Assembly (NCBI RefSeq): GCF_002002725.1
Contig: NZ_MUNW01000041.1
Span: 159,553-223,552 of the forward strand
DNA length: 64,000 bases
Direction: 5' to 3'
From: Sinorhizobium sp. A49
Lineage (GTDB): Bacteria; Pseudomonadota; Alphaproteobacteria; Rhizobiales; Rhizobiaceae
Shown here: piece by piece, positions 27,236 through 35,650 of the stretch
How the letters are laid out: every line of letters starts with the position of its first letter
Numbering within the stretch: the first letter of the stretch is position 1
Position numbers and translations under genes: made by a program
Notes under the pieces: model-generated
What the model saw: the letters and a program-made list of their open reading frames with translations, nothing else
Told to the model about the DNA's origin: nothing
Database searches by the model: none

Positions 27236-28452
27236 GAAACGGATTTCAGCCGCATGCCTTCAGGGTCGTGGTTGATGCGAGCCGCGATATCCCTGGTCCA
27301 GGCGGAGACGGCCGGAACGCGGGCGCGATCGACGCGATAGGCGAATTTTTTGGCGACATCGACGATTTCGGAAAGCAGGCCGTCCTTCAGGCGCGTTGGG
27401 CTGAGGCCGAGCGACAGGAATTTTTCGTTGTGCACGACGAGGTCGTTTTCTGCCGCTTCCTTGCGCGGGTTGGGTAGCCAGGCGATCTGTGAACCCGAGA
27501 TCGCAGCGATCATTTCGGCGAGATCGCGCACCCGGTGAGTTTCCGTCATCTGGTTGAAGATCTCGACGCGGCTGCCGCGGGCGGGCGGGTTCTTCAGCGC
27601 CAGCTCGATGCAGCGCACGGAATCCTGGATGTGGATGAAGGCGCGCGTCTGCCCGCCGCTGCCATGCACGGTCAGGGGATAGCCGATCGCCGCCTGGATG
27701 AGAAAACGATTGAGCACCGTGCCGTAGTCGCCGTCGTAGTCGAAGCGGTTGATCAGCTGCGCGTGGCGTCGCGTCTGCTCGGTGTGGGTGCCCCAGACGA
27801 TGCCCTGATGCAGGTCGGTGATCCGCAGGCCATCGTTCTTGGCGTAGAACTGGAACAGCAACTGATCCAGGCATTTGGTCATATGGTAGATCGAGCCGGG
27901 ATTGGAGGGGTAGAGGATCTCCTGGCGCACGGTTTGACCTGAAATCGTCTCGATGCCGACAGGCAGATAGCCCTCGGGGATTGCCGCGCCGACGGTGGAA
28001 TATCCATAGACGCCCATGGTGCCGAGATGCACCAGGTGCGCATCGAGCTCGAGTTCGACCAACGCGTTCAGCAGATTGTGCGTGGCATTGACGTTGTTGT
28101 TGACGGTGTAGTTCTTGTGCCGGTCGCTCTTCATCGAATAGGGGGCGGCGCGCTGTTCGGCGAAATGCACGATCGCGTCCGGGCGATGGTCCGCCAGCCA
28201 GTTCTTGAGCAACTCGTAGTCGCGGGCCAGATCGATCAGGTTGAAATGGATGCGGCGGCCAGTTTCGGCATGCCAGATGCGGGTGCGCTCCTGGATCGAA
28301 TCCATCGGCGTCAGAGACTGAACACCAAGTTCCGTGTCGATCCAGCGGCGCGAGAGATTGTCGAGGATATGGATGTCGTGGCCGGCGTCGGAGAGATGAA
28401 GGGCCGTTGGCCAGCCGACGAAACCATCACCGCCGAGGATCGCAATCTTCAT
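27232..28452 (-). CDS. sqdB: UDP-sulfoquinovose synthase
   Basis: The product is 406 aa, matching SqdB/SQD1, which makes UDP-sulfoquinovose from UDP-glucose and sulfite for the plant-like sulfolipid SQDG. The nucleotide motif ILGGDGFVGWP is at residues 4-14, the characteristic RRWIDTELGVQSLTP follows near 35, LGTMGVYGYS near 142 holds the catalytic threonine and YHMTK near 189 the Tyr-Lys pair. It is the first gene of a 4-nt-overlapping operon with sqdD and sqdC. In rhizobia this membrane lipid class is known to be dispensable for symbiosis and can substitute for phospholipids under phosphate limitation. Confidence 0.95.
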   Translation of the reverse strand: MKIAILGGDGFVGWPTALHLSDAGHDIHILDNLSRRWIDTELGVQSLTPMDSIQERTRIWHAETGRRIHFNLIDLARDYELLKNWLADHRPDAIVHFAEQRAAPYSMKSDRHKNYTVNNNVNATHNLLNALVELELDAHLVHLGTMGVYGYSTVGAAIPEGYLPVGIETISGQTVRQEILYPSNPGSIYHMTKCLDQLLFQFYAKNDGLRITDLHQGIVWGTHTEQTRRHAQLINRFDYDGDYGTVLNRFLIQAAIGYPLTVHGSGGQTRAFIHIQDSVRCIELALKNPPARGSRVEIFNQMTETHRVRDLAEMIAAISGSQIAWLPNPRKEAAENDLVVHNEKFLSLGLSPTRLKDGLLSEIVDVAKKFAYRVDRARVPAVSAWTRDIAARINHDPEGMRLKSVS

Positions 28453-28579
28453 GCACGGTTCTCCTGATCAGGAAGGAAAGCTGTGTCATGTGTAGGATAG
28501 GTTTGTGACAAAGCTGCAATGCTTGCAAATGCGTTTTTGTTCCTGCACAGGATTTGGCAAATTCTTGTCGGAGAGAAGC

Positions 28580-29035
28580 ATGTCCCTGATCTCGCTTGCT
28601 GGCGAACTGACCGAAGACGGCCATCGACTGGTCCAGCGCGTCTATTACGAAGACACCGATTTTTCCGGCGTCGTCTACCACGCCCGTTACCTGCATTTCA
28701 TGGAGCGCGCCCGCACCGATTTCCTGCGGCTGCTCGGCGTCGAGCAGGCGACGTTGGCGATCGAAGGGGACAGCGAAGGCCTCGTTTTCGTGGTTCATCG
28801 CATGGAGATCGACTTCAAGGCGCCGGCGCGCATGGACGATATCCTGACGATCGGCACGGTCACCGAGAAAGCCGGCGGCGCCAAGATGGTGCTTCTGCAG
28901 GAGATCCGGCGCGACGGGCAGCTGCTGATCGCCGCCAAGGTGATCATCGCCGTGATCAACGGCCAGGGCCGCCCCCGCCGGCTGCCGGAGGCACTGGCAA
29001 CCAAGTTCACGCGAGCCAGGCAAAGCGCAGGCTAG
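28580..29035 (+). CDS. ybgC: Tol-Pal-associated acyl-CoA thioesterase
   Basis: The product is 151 aa, a hot-dog fold thioesterase. The start at 28580 has GGAGAG 5 nt upstream. YYEDTDFSGVVYHARYLHFMERARTDF near residue 22 contains the catalytic aspartate and the family signature. YbgC usually heads the tol-pal operon, hydrolysing short acyl-CoA or acyl-ACP and touching phospholipid synthesis. Here 4.3 kb carrying a gene remnant and a leftward NHEJ cassette separate it from tolQ, and a terminator follows it, so it is transcriptionally detached from tolQRAB-pal. Confidence 0.94.
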   Translation: MSLISLAGELTEDGHRLVQRVYYEDTDFSGVVYHARYLHFMERARTDFLRLLGVEQATLAIEGDSEGLVFVVHRMEIDFKAPARMDDILTIGTVTEKAGGAKMVLLQEIRRDGQLLIAAKVIIAVINGQGRPRRLPEALATKFTRARQSAG

Positions 29036-29061
29036 GCCGGCCTCCCTTTTTTCGAGCATGA

Positions 29062-29088
29062 AAGCGTCCTTTCCCAAGGGCGTTTTTT
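29062..29088 (+). terminator. Terminator after ybgC
   Basis: The stem AGCGTCCTT/AAGGGCGTT (one mismatch, 4-nt loop) is followed by a TTTTTTG run, about 27 nt past the ybgC stop codon. Confidence 0.75.
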
Positions 29089-29142
29089 GTCTCGCCGGCG
29101 GAGGCAGAAGGCAAGGCGGCGGAATTGAAGAATTGACGCCTC

Positions 29143-29250
29143 GTGACACTGGGTGCCGGCGCCCATTACCTGCAGGAGGATCACTCGGATGCGATCGGCA
29201 AGGCGGTTCGCTCCTGGATTGAGGAGCGGCGGCAAGCGGCTGCAGCCTGA
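29143..29250 (+). pseudogene. 3' remnant of a haloalkane dehalogenase gene
   Basis: Reading from 29143 in frame gives 35 residues, LGAGAHYLQEDHSDAIGK then AVRSWIEERR, ending at TGA 29248. This is the C-terminal signature of haloalkane dehalogenases (DhaA/LinB type), whose catalytic histidine sits in a HxxQED-like HYLQEDH block. An in-frame stop lies just upstream (TGA at 29134), and the rest of the roughly 300-codon gene is absent, replaced by the ybgC terminator region. It is a decayed fragment, not a working gene. Confidence 0.75.
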
Positions 29251-29254
29251 GCAC

Positions 29255-31885
29255 CTATTCGGGCAGTGCGCCTAGAATCTTCCTGGTCAGCGACTGCTTG
29301 GTGCTGCCAAGCTCCGCCCACGGTTCCGCGCCGCTTTCGATGCGTTCGAGGATATCCGCGATGTGGAAAGTGTTGGCTGCATCTAGATCTGAAAGCTCGC
29401 CCCAACTGACGGGCGTCGCCACCGGCCCGCCGGCGCGGGCCCGGGTGGAGTAGGGGGCGATCGCGGTGGCGCCGCGTTCGTTTCTCAGCCAGTCGATGAA
29501 GATCCGGCCCTTGCGCTTCTCCTTCGACATGGTGGCAATGAAATTGTCCGGATCGCGGTCGGCGCACCCCTGGGCAAAGGCCTTGGCGAAGCGCTTGGTG
29601 TCCTCCCAAGGGGCGCGCGGTGACAGCGGCACGATGACATGCACACCCTTGCCGCCGGTTACCATCGGCACCGATTGCAGGCCAATGTCATCAAGAGCGT
29701 TGCGAAGGCTCAGCGCGGCATCCTTGACTGCGGCAAAATCGACGCTCGGGTCGGGGTCGAGGTCGAACACCAGCCGGTCCGGCGTCTCCAGCTTGTCGAC
29801 CGGCGATCCCCAGATGTGGAATTCGAGCGTTCCCATCTGAACCGCCGCGACAAGACCCTTGGCATCGCGCACATACATGTAGTTCTCGGTGTCACCGGAG
29901 GATTCTCTCACGGGCGTCTCAAGGATCTCGCCGGGGAAACCTTCGCTGGCATGTTTCTGGTAGAAGCATTGGCCCCGCGTACCCTGCGGGCAGCGCATCA
30001 GCGACAGAAGATGATCGCCGGCAAAGGGCAGCATCTTCTCCGCCACGACCGCGTAGTAGCGGGCGAGATCGAGCTTGGTGACGCGCGCACCCTGGAACAG
30101 CTCACGCTCCGGATGCGTGATGCGAATGCCGAGAACGGTATCGTCCGCATCGGAGTTCGCCGCGCGCGATGTTGTGCCCTGAGCACGCTGGGCTTTGCCC
30201 GAAGCGCGTTTGGCGCTGTCTGGTGTGTGTTCGGCACGCGCTTTGGCCTCTTCCGCTGCCTTCGGTCTTTCGAGTGTCACGGTCTTTGCCTCCTTGTCGC
30301 GGCGCAGCCCTTCGAAGGCGCCATGGCGAATGTGTCCGTCGTCGGTGAATTCGGCGAAGTCGACCTCGGCGACCAGATCCGGTGTGAGCCAGATTGCTTC
30401 GCGGCCGATCGTATCCGGTACGGCGGCGAAAGGAGGCGTCTTGCGCCGACGCTTGGCAAAGGCGTCTGAAAGCTCTTCCATCCGCGCCTCGTCGAAACCG
30501 GTGCCGACCCGCCCCTGATAGACAAGTTTGCCATCCTCGAACGTTCCGACGAGCAACGAGGCGAAGGCGCGTCCCTTCTTCGAAGACGGTGAATAGCCGC
30601 CGATCACGAATTCCTGGCGTTTCGTGCATTTGATCTTCAGCCAGCTGCGCGTGCGCCGGTTCTGGTAGGGAGCGTCGGCCTGTTTGGCGATGATGCCTTC
30701 CTGACCGGATTTGCACATCGCGGCAAAGACCTTGGCACCGTTACCGCGCACAGGCTCGCTGTACTGCACCGTGCCGGTCGGGCCGATCGAGTCAAGCAAC
30801 GCTTTCAGCTCGTGCTTTCGTTCAATGAGCGGTTTCTTGCGCAGGTCGCGGCCATCCAGCTCCAACAGGTCGAAAGCGTAGAAGCGGGTGTCGCCGCCGC
30901 GTTTCAAGGCTTTCTGCAGGGCGGAGAACGGCGAGCCGTCGCTGGCGACTGCCACCGCCTCGCCGTCCAGCAGAGCCGAGTTGCAGTCGAGCTCTCCCAG
31001 CGTGTTGGAAATGGCGTGAAACTTTTCGGTCCAGTCGAGGCCGGTGCGGGTGTAGCACCTGGCCTCGCCGCCGCCGACGGCCACCAGCAGGCGATAGCCG
31101 TCGAACTTCACCTCGTTCAGCCATTCGTCGCCATCGGGTGCTTGCGAAACCAGCGTGGCAAGCTGTGGCTTTTGAAAGGCTGGCGGTTTGCCTGGTCGCT
31201 TGCGCGCCCTCGGTCTCGGCGGTTCCTCGGCGATGGCGCCGGCTTTGACGTTGGCGGCTGCGCTCTTTTCAGACTGCCAGACGTGTTTCTTGCTTTCGCC
31301 TTTTGCGACGGCGATCTCGGTCATGGTGCGGCCGGTAAAGACGCTGGTGGTGTTGTCCTCGATCAGGCTTTCGCCGTCGTCGGACGCGATGTCGTCGGTT
31401 TCCTTGATCAGCAGCCAGTTCTCGCGCTTCTCGCCCGGCCGCGGTCGCATACGTACCAGCGTCCAGCCGCCTTGCATGCGCTCGCCGTGCAGGTGGAATT
31501 TCAACTTCCCTTCCCGGAGCCCTTCTTCCGGATTGTTGTCGGGCTCCCACCAGCCGGTGTCCCACAACATGACGGTGCCGCCGCCATACTGCTTTTCCGG
31601 GATTGTCCCTTCGAAATCGCCATAGGCCATGGGGTGGTCCTCGGTGCGCACCGCCAGCCGCTTGTCTTCGGGATTGAGGCTCGGTCCACGGGTCACCGCC
31701 CAGCTCTTCAAAACGCCGCCCCACTCCAGGCGAAAATCGTAATGCAGGCGGGTTGCATCGTGCTTCTGGACCAGGAAACGCTTCTGGCCCTTGCGCGCCG
31801 GTGCCGTCTTGCCCACGGGCTCACCCGTCTTGGAAAAATCGCGGCGGCGGTTGTATTCGGAAAGCGGGTTCTGGCGGACAGCCAT
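29255..31885 (-). CDS. ligD: NHEJ multidomain DNA ligase D
   Basis: The product is 876 aa with all three LigD domains in the Pseudomonas order. The 3'-phosphoesterase is at about 35-190 (QKHDATRLHYDFRLE with H42, H48 and D50). The ATP-dependent ligase is at about 235-540, with the adenylated lysine K260 in EVKFDGYR. The primase-like polymerase is at about 585-860, with the acidic pair in VFDLDPDP. The 195-235 linker is basic and proline-rich. The enzyme fills, trims and seals broken ends held by Ku. Its ATG is 8 nt past the ku stop codon, so ku and ligD are co-transcribed. From memory, S. meliloti also carries a ligD between ybgC and tolQ. Confidence 0.95.
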   Translation of the reverse strand: MAVRQNPLSEYNRRRDFSKTGEPVGKTAPARKGQKRFLVQKHDATRLHYDFRLEWGGVLKSWAVTRGPSLNPEDKRLAVRTEDHPMAYGDFEGTIPEKQYGGGTVMLWDTGWWEPDNNPEEGLREGKLKFHLHGERMQGGWTLVRMRPRPGEKRENWLLIKETDDIASDDGESLIEDNTTSVFTGRTMTEIAVAKGESKKHVWQSEKSAAANVKAGAIAEEPPRPRARKRPGKPPAFQKPQLATLVSQAPDGDEWLNEVKFDGYRLLVAVGGGEARCYTRTGLDWTEKFHAISNTLGELDCNSALLDGEAVAVASDGSPFSALQKALKRGGDTRFYAFDLLELDGRDLRKKPLIERKHELKALLDSIGPTGTVQYSEPVRGNGAKVFAAMCKSGQEGIIAKQADAPYQNRRTRSWLKIKCTKRQEFVIGGYSPSSKKGRAFASLLVGTFEDGKLVYQGRVGTGFDEARMEELSDAFAKRRRKTPPFAAVPDTIGREAIWLTPDLVAEVDFAEFTDDGHIRHGAFEGLRRDKEAKTVTLERPKAAEEAKARAEHTPDSAKRASGKAQRAQGTTSRAANSDADDTVLGIRITHPERELFQGARVTKLDLARYYAVVAEKMLPFAGDHLLSLMRCPQGTRGQCFYQKHASEGFPGEILETPVRESSGDTENYMYVRDAKGLVAAVQMGTLEFHIWGSPVDKLETPDRLVFDLDPDPSVDFAAVKDAALSLRNALDDIGLQSVPMVTGGKGVHVIVPLSPRAPWEDTKRFAKAFAQGCADRDPDNFIATMSKEKRKGRIFIDWLRNERGATAIAPYSTRARAGGPVATPVSWGELSDLDAANTFHIADILERIESGAEPWAELGSTKQSLTRKILGALPE

Positions 31886-31893
31886 CGATCACC

Positions 31894-32739
31894 TCAAGCG
31901 GATTTGCGCCGGCGGGCAGTTGATGCCGGTTTCGCGGGCGGTTTCTTGCCGCTGCTTTCGAGGCTCTTCTTCAGGGCCGCCATCAGGTCGACGACGTTGT
32001 CGCCTCCAGACGAAGGCCGTTCGTCTTCATCCACCGCGACCCGCGTGGCCTTGCCCTTCATCTTGCGCTTGACCAGATCTGTCAGCGCGGCGGTGTAGTT
32101 GTCCTTGAAGACGGCGGCATCGAACGGCGCCGTCTTGCGGTCGATCAGCGCGGTTGCGACATCAAGCAGCTCCTTGTCGGCCTTCTTGCCCGACAGGCCC
32201 GAGAACAGCGGGTCGGCCTTGCGCAACTCATCGGCGTAGCGCAGCGTTTCGAGAAGCAGGCCGTCGCCGCAGGGTTTGACGGCGACGAGATATTCCCGCC
32301 CGCGCAGCGTCAACTGGCCGAGCCCGACCTTGGAGGCGGCTCGCAGGGCATCGCGCACCACGCGGTAGGCATCCTCGGCAAGGTCGTCGGTCGGCACGAG
32401 ATAATAGGGTTTGTCGAAATAGATCGGCGAGATGTCACAGGCCCCGACGAACTGGACGAGCTCCAGCGTCTTTTTCGTTTCCAGCTTGATCGAATCCACT
32501 TCCTTCGGTTCCAGCAGCACGTATTTGCCGGACTCGTATTCGTAACCCTTGACGATGTCGTCGGTGTCTACAGGTCCGATACCGTCGACGACCTTTTCAT
32601 AATGCACGGGCTTGCCCGAAGGTTCGTGGATCTGGCGGAACGAGACGTTGGCACCGGAGCGAGTGGCGCTGTAAAGCTCGACCGGGATCGAGACGAGGGA
32701 AAGCCGAAGCTGGCCCTTCCAGAGCGCGCGGGAAGGCAT
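31894..32739 (-). CDS. ku: Ku protein, NHEJ end-binding
   Basis: The product is 281 aa, normal for bacterial Ku. The beta-barrel ring starts RALWKGQLRLSLVSIPVELY and continues with ISFRQIH-like SFRQIHEPSGKPVHYEKVV, YVLLEPKEVD and YFDKPYYLVP near 125. A basic C-terminal tail (KPPAKPASTARRRKSA) is the DNA-contacting extension. As a homodimer it threads onto double-strand ends and recruits LigD. Its start overlaps the stop codon of a small upstream gene (TGATG), so the three are translationally linked. Confidence 0.95.
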   Translation of the reverse strand: MPSRALWKGQLRLSLVSIPVELYSATRSGANVSFRQIHEPSGKPVHYEKVVDGIGPVDTDDIVKGYEYESGKYVLLEPKEVDSIKLETKKTLELVQFVGACDISPIYFDKPYYLVPTDDLAEDAYRVVRDALRAASKVGLGQLTLRGREYLVAVKPCGDGLLLETLRYADELRKADPLFSGLSGKKADKELLDVATALIDRKTAPFDAAVFKDNYTAALTDLVKRKMKGKATRVAVDEDERPSSGGDNVVDLMAALKKSLESSGKKPPAKPASTARRRKSA

Positions 32740-33029
32740 CAGCGTTCTCCGCTCAACGGTTTGGGGGGCGATGCGCGGGCTGCGTCGTGGGCGAGGGCCT
32801 GTTCGATGCCTGCGATGTCTTCGCTGGTAATGGCGGGGATGGGATCGGCGATGATGGCCTGCAGCACCGCGCTCGACAACACGCCGTTGGCAAGCGCCTC
32901 CTCAAGGGCGGCGCGCGTTTCTCGCTCGGCCTTAAGCTGCGCATAGAGCGCCAGGATCAGGCGGTCACGCTGATCGAAGTGCTGCGGCGACGCCCGTCGG
33001 TCGCGATGTCGTGTCGTTTGCGTGTTCAT
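32739..33029 (-). CDS. Small uncharacterised protein of the ku-ligD operon
   Basis: The product is 96 aa from the ATG at 33029; a GTG at 33101 would give 120 aa. It is unrecognised. Residues about 17-45 are a charged amphipathic helix (FDQRDRLILALYAQLKAERE), followed by LEEALANGVLSSAVLQAII and a Pro/Ile-rich end. There is no signal peptide, membrane helix or zinc motif. The stop codon overlaps the ku start (TGATG), which ties its translation to Ku. A regulatory or accessory role in end-joining is conceivable but unproven. Confidence 0.6.
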   Translation of the reverse strand: MNTQTTRHRDRRASPQHFDQRDRLILALYAQLKAERETRAALEEALANGVLSSAVLQAIIADPIPAITSEDIAGIEQALAHDAARASPPKPLSGER

Positions 33030-33337
33030 GGCCTGAAAACGTCTGCCGCGCGGGGAAGTTCCGCGATGGGTATGCGCCGCCAACTGCGGCTGGAAAGACA
33101 CAGTCGCGGTAACACTCCCTTAACCATAATGGTGTCTTAATCAGCCCATCAGGATTTGTGCAGTGCACGTCATCCTTTGACCAAAATTAACGGCAAGAAG
33201 GCAACCTTAAGCTAATAAAGGTCGCGATGGTGCGACCAGCGGCGGCGCCGGGGCACTCTTGCAACAGAACGTTTGGGCTACCCGGTCACGAGCATGAGCC
33301 GCTCTTGCCGGGTGTTTGGATTCGGGGACTGAAAACG
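33030..33337. other. Divergent intergenic region between NHEJ cassette and tolQ
   Basis: This 308-bp spacer should hold the promoters of the leftward ku-ligD operon and of the rightward tol operon. It includes a CtrA half-site TTAACCAT (33120-33127) within TTAACCATAATGGT, a further TTAA at 33137, and an AT-rich stretch at 33175-33220. No ORF is convincing; a longer tolQ reading from 33227 is possible but lacks family similarity. Confidence 0.45.
33120..33127 (+). promoter_or_regulatory. CtrA half-site upstream of tolQ
   Basis: TTAACCAT matches the CtrA half-site used in alphaproteobacteria. It is about 210 nt before the tolQ start codon, in the divergent region. A matching octamer precedes pal. 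Confidence 0.4.
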
Positions 33338-34060
33338 ATGGAACAGGTTGGATTGGCCGCTGCGACGCACGACGTGAGCCTCTGGTCGCTCTTCATGCAG
33401 GCGGGCCTTGTCGTGAAGCTGGTCATGCTCGGGCTGATTGCAGCTTCGGTATGGACCTGGGCAATCGTCGTCGACAAGACGCTGAACTACGGCCGTGTCC
33501 GTCGCCAGCTCGACGGTTTCGAGCAGGTGTTCTGGTCGGGCCAGTCGCTGGAAGAGCTGTACCGCACGCTCTCCGACCGCCAGACGGCGGGCATGGGCGC
33601 GATCTTCGTCTCGGCGATGCGCGAGTGGAAGAAGAGTTTCGAGCGCGGGGCGCGATCGCCGATCGGCTTGCAGATGCGTATCGACCGCGCCATGGACGTG
33701 ACGCTCGCCCGTGAATCGGAATCGCTCGAAGCGCGCCTCGGCTCGCTCGCGACCATCGGCTCGGCGGCACCCTTCATCGGTCTTTTCGGTACCGTCGTCG
33801 GTATCATGACCTCGTTCCAGGCGATCGCCGGTTCGAAGTCGACCAACCTAGCGGTTGTGGCGCCGGGTATTGCCGAGGCGCTCCTGGCAACCGCCATCGG
33901 CCTGCTTGCCGCTATCCCGGCCGTTATCGCCTACAACAAGTTTTCGGCCGACGCCGGCAAGCTGTCGGCGCGCATGGAAGCCTTCGCCGACGAGTTTTCC
34001 GCGATCCTGTCGCGACAGATCGACGAGAAGCTGCAGAACCCGCGCCAGGCAGCGCAGTAA
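33338..34060 (+). CDS. tolQ: Tol-Pal inner-membrane motor protein TolQ
   Basis: The product is 240 aa from the ATG at 33338. Three transmembrane helices are evident: about 21-45 ([20 protein letters not shown]), 138-160 ([20 protein letters not shown]) and 175-200 ([20 protein letters not shown]). This is the ExbB/TolQ/MotA family stator. With TolR it uses the proton gradient to energise TolA and constrict the outer membrane at division. It starts the tolQ-tolR-tolA-tolB-pal-cpoB series, now separated from ybgC by the NHEJ cassette. Confidence 0.95.
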   Translation: MEQVGLAAATHDVSLWSLFMQAGLVVKLVMLGLIAASVWTWAIVVDKTLNYGRVRRQLDGFEQVFWSGQSLEELYRTLSDRQTAGMGAIFVSAMREWKKSFERGARSPIGLQMRIDRAMDVTLARESESLEARLGSLATIGSAAPFIGLFGTVVGIMTSFQAIAGSKSTNLAVVAPGIAEALLATAIGLLAAIPAVIAYNKFSADAGKLSARMEAFADEFSAILSRQIDEKLQNPRQAAQ

Positions 34061-34087
34061 TCGCCAGAGAGCACGGAGACCAAGCTG

Positions 34088-34540
34088 ATGGGTATGTCGG
34101 TTGGCGGAGCCAAGGGTTCGGGTGGCGGTCGTCGTCGCCGCGGCGGCAAGAAAGCGATCATGAGTGAAATCAACGTCACGCCCTTCGTGGACGTGATGCT
34201 GGTGCTGCTCATCATCTTCATGGTCGCCGCACCGATGATGACGGTCGGCGTGCCGATCGATCTGCCGGAAACGCAGGCCAAGGCGCTCAACTCGGATACG
34301 CAGCCGATCACCGTTTCGGTCAACCCGGCCGGTGAAATCTACCTCCAGGAAACGCCGATCGCGATCGACGAGGTCGTGCCGAAGCTCGAGGCAATCGCCA
34401 CCACCGGCTACAACGAACGCATCTACGTGCGCGGCGACACCAATGCCGACTACGGCACGGTGATGAAGGTCATGGCGCGCATCTCGTCAGCCGGGTTCAA
34501 GAACCTCGGCCTCGTGACGCTGCAAGAACAGGAAAAGTGA
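34088..34540 (+). CDS. tolR: Tol-Pal system protein TolR
   Basis: The product is 150 aa. A basic Gly-rich cytoplasmic N-terminus is followed by a single helix [19 protein letters not shown], in which the aspartate near residue 35 is the proton-carrying residue. The C-terminal periplasmic domain ([19 protein letters not shown]) is ExbD/TolR-like. It lies 27 nt after tolQ and 9 nt before tolA. Confidence 0.95.
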   Translation: MGMSVGGAKGSGGGRRRRGGKKAIMSEINVTPFVDVMLVLLIIFMVAAPMMTVGVPIDLPETQAKALNSDTQPITVSVNPAGEIYLQETPIAIDEVVPKLEAIATTGYNERIYVRGDTNADYGTVMKVMARISSAGFKNLGLVTLQEQEK

Positions 34541-34549
34541 TCGTTGGCC

Positions 34550-35620
34550 ATGAAGGGCAGTCTCGCCACATCTGGTCTGCTGCACGCTCTGGTTCTGACC
34601 TGGGCGATGGTTTCGCTCGGCAGCCCGGCTGAATTCCAGGTTGCAGACGTCGAGGCTCTGCCGGTCGACATCGTGCCGATCACGGAAATGACGCAGATTC
34701 AGCAGGGCGACAAGAAGGCTCCGAAGAAGGAGACGTCGTCGCCGGTTCCGACCAAGAAACCAACGCCCGTCGAGAATGCCGAAAACGTCGGCGACAACGA
34801 TATCGACCTGAAGACGCCGCCGACGCCGAACGTCAAGCCGACGAAGAACGAGTCCGCGGCCGCCCCGGAAAAGACCGAGAAGACACAACCAACGCCGGAC
34901 CCGGTCAAGGAAGAGATCAAGAAGGTTGAAGAAACCAAACCAGCTTCGGAGCCCGCGACGGAAGTTGCCGCACTGCCTGAGCCCAAGCAGGAAGTGAAGC
35001 CGGAAACGAAGCCGGAACCGGCGCCCGCCGAAGAGAAGCCCGCCGAAAACCCGGAAGCCGAAGCGCTGCCGGAAAAGGTGCCGACCCCGGCTGCGAAGCC
35101 AAAGGTTGAAAAGCCGGCTCAGACGGCAAAGACGCCTGACCGCAAGAAGGAAGACACCCCGAAGGAGCAGAAGAAGGCGTCCTCCGCCAAGGAGAGCGAC
35201 TTTAACGCCGACGATATCGCGGCCCTGCTCAACAAGCAGGAATCTTCCGGCGGCGGTGCCAAGCGCTCCACAGAGCAAGCAGCTCTGGGCGGCAAGAAGA
35301 CGACAGGCGGCAATACGCTCTCGCAGAGCGAAATGGATGCGTTGCGTGGGATGATCCAAAACAACTGGTCGATCATTCCCGGCATGGCCGATGCCGCCGA
35401 TGTTCGCATTAAAGTCAGTTTCCGCCTCAACCCCGATGGCAGCCTGGCTGGCGATCCGGAGGTCGAGGCGACTGGTGGCTCGGAGGCTGCCCGACGTGCG
35501 CTTGCCAGCGGTGCCAAACGCGCCGTGCTGAAGACGGCACCCTTCACCGGGCTGCCGGCTGACAAATACGATTCGTGGAGCGAGGTCGTGGTCAACTTCG
35601 ACCCGAGCTCGATGCTCTGA
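34550..35620 (+). CDS. tolA: TolA-like periplasm-spanning protein
   Basis: The product is 356 aa from the ATG at 34550. A short N-terminal helix (SGLLHALVLTWAMVSLG) anchors it in the inner membrane. A long Pro/Glu/Lys/Thr-rich stretch (about 50-235) replaces the Ala-rich helix of the E. coli protein. The C-terminal globular TolA/TonB-like domain from about 265 (WSIIPGMADAADVRIKVSFRLNPDG, ALASGAKRAVLKTAPF) contacts TolB/Pal. The low-complexity linker varies strongly between rhizobia. Position between tolR and tolB makes the assignment firm. Confidence 0.9.
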   Translation: MKGSLATSGLLHALVLTWAMVSLGSPAEFQVADVEALPVDIVPITEMTQIQQGDKKAPKKETSSPVPTKKPTPVENAENVGDNDIDLKTPPTPNVKPTKNESAAAPEKTEKTQPTPDPVKEEIKKVEETKPASEPATEVAALPEPKQEVKPETKPEPAPAEEKPAENPEAEALPEKVPTPAAKPKVEKPAQTAKTPDRKKEDTPKEQKKASSAKESDFNADDIAALLNKQESSGGGAKRSTEQAALGGKKTTGGNTLSQSEMDALRGMIQNNWSIIPGMADAADVRIKVSFRLNPDGSLAGDPEVEATGGSEAARRALASGAKRAVLKTAPFTGLPADKYDSWSEVVVNFDPSSML

Positions 35621-35650
35621 AGATAGTGAGAGGCTGAAAGGCTTTATAGA

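Noticed and set aside
34487..35359. A 290-codon Arg/Leu/Phe-rich minus-strand frame in tolA
   Set aside because: It is produced by the repetitive Pro/Glu/Lys codons of the TolA linker.
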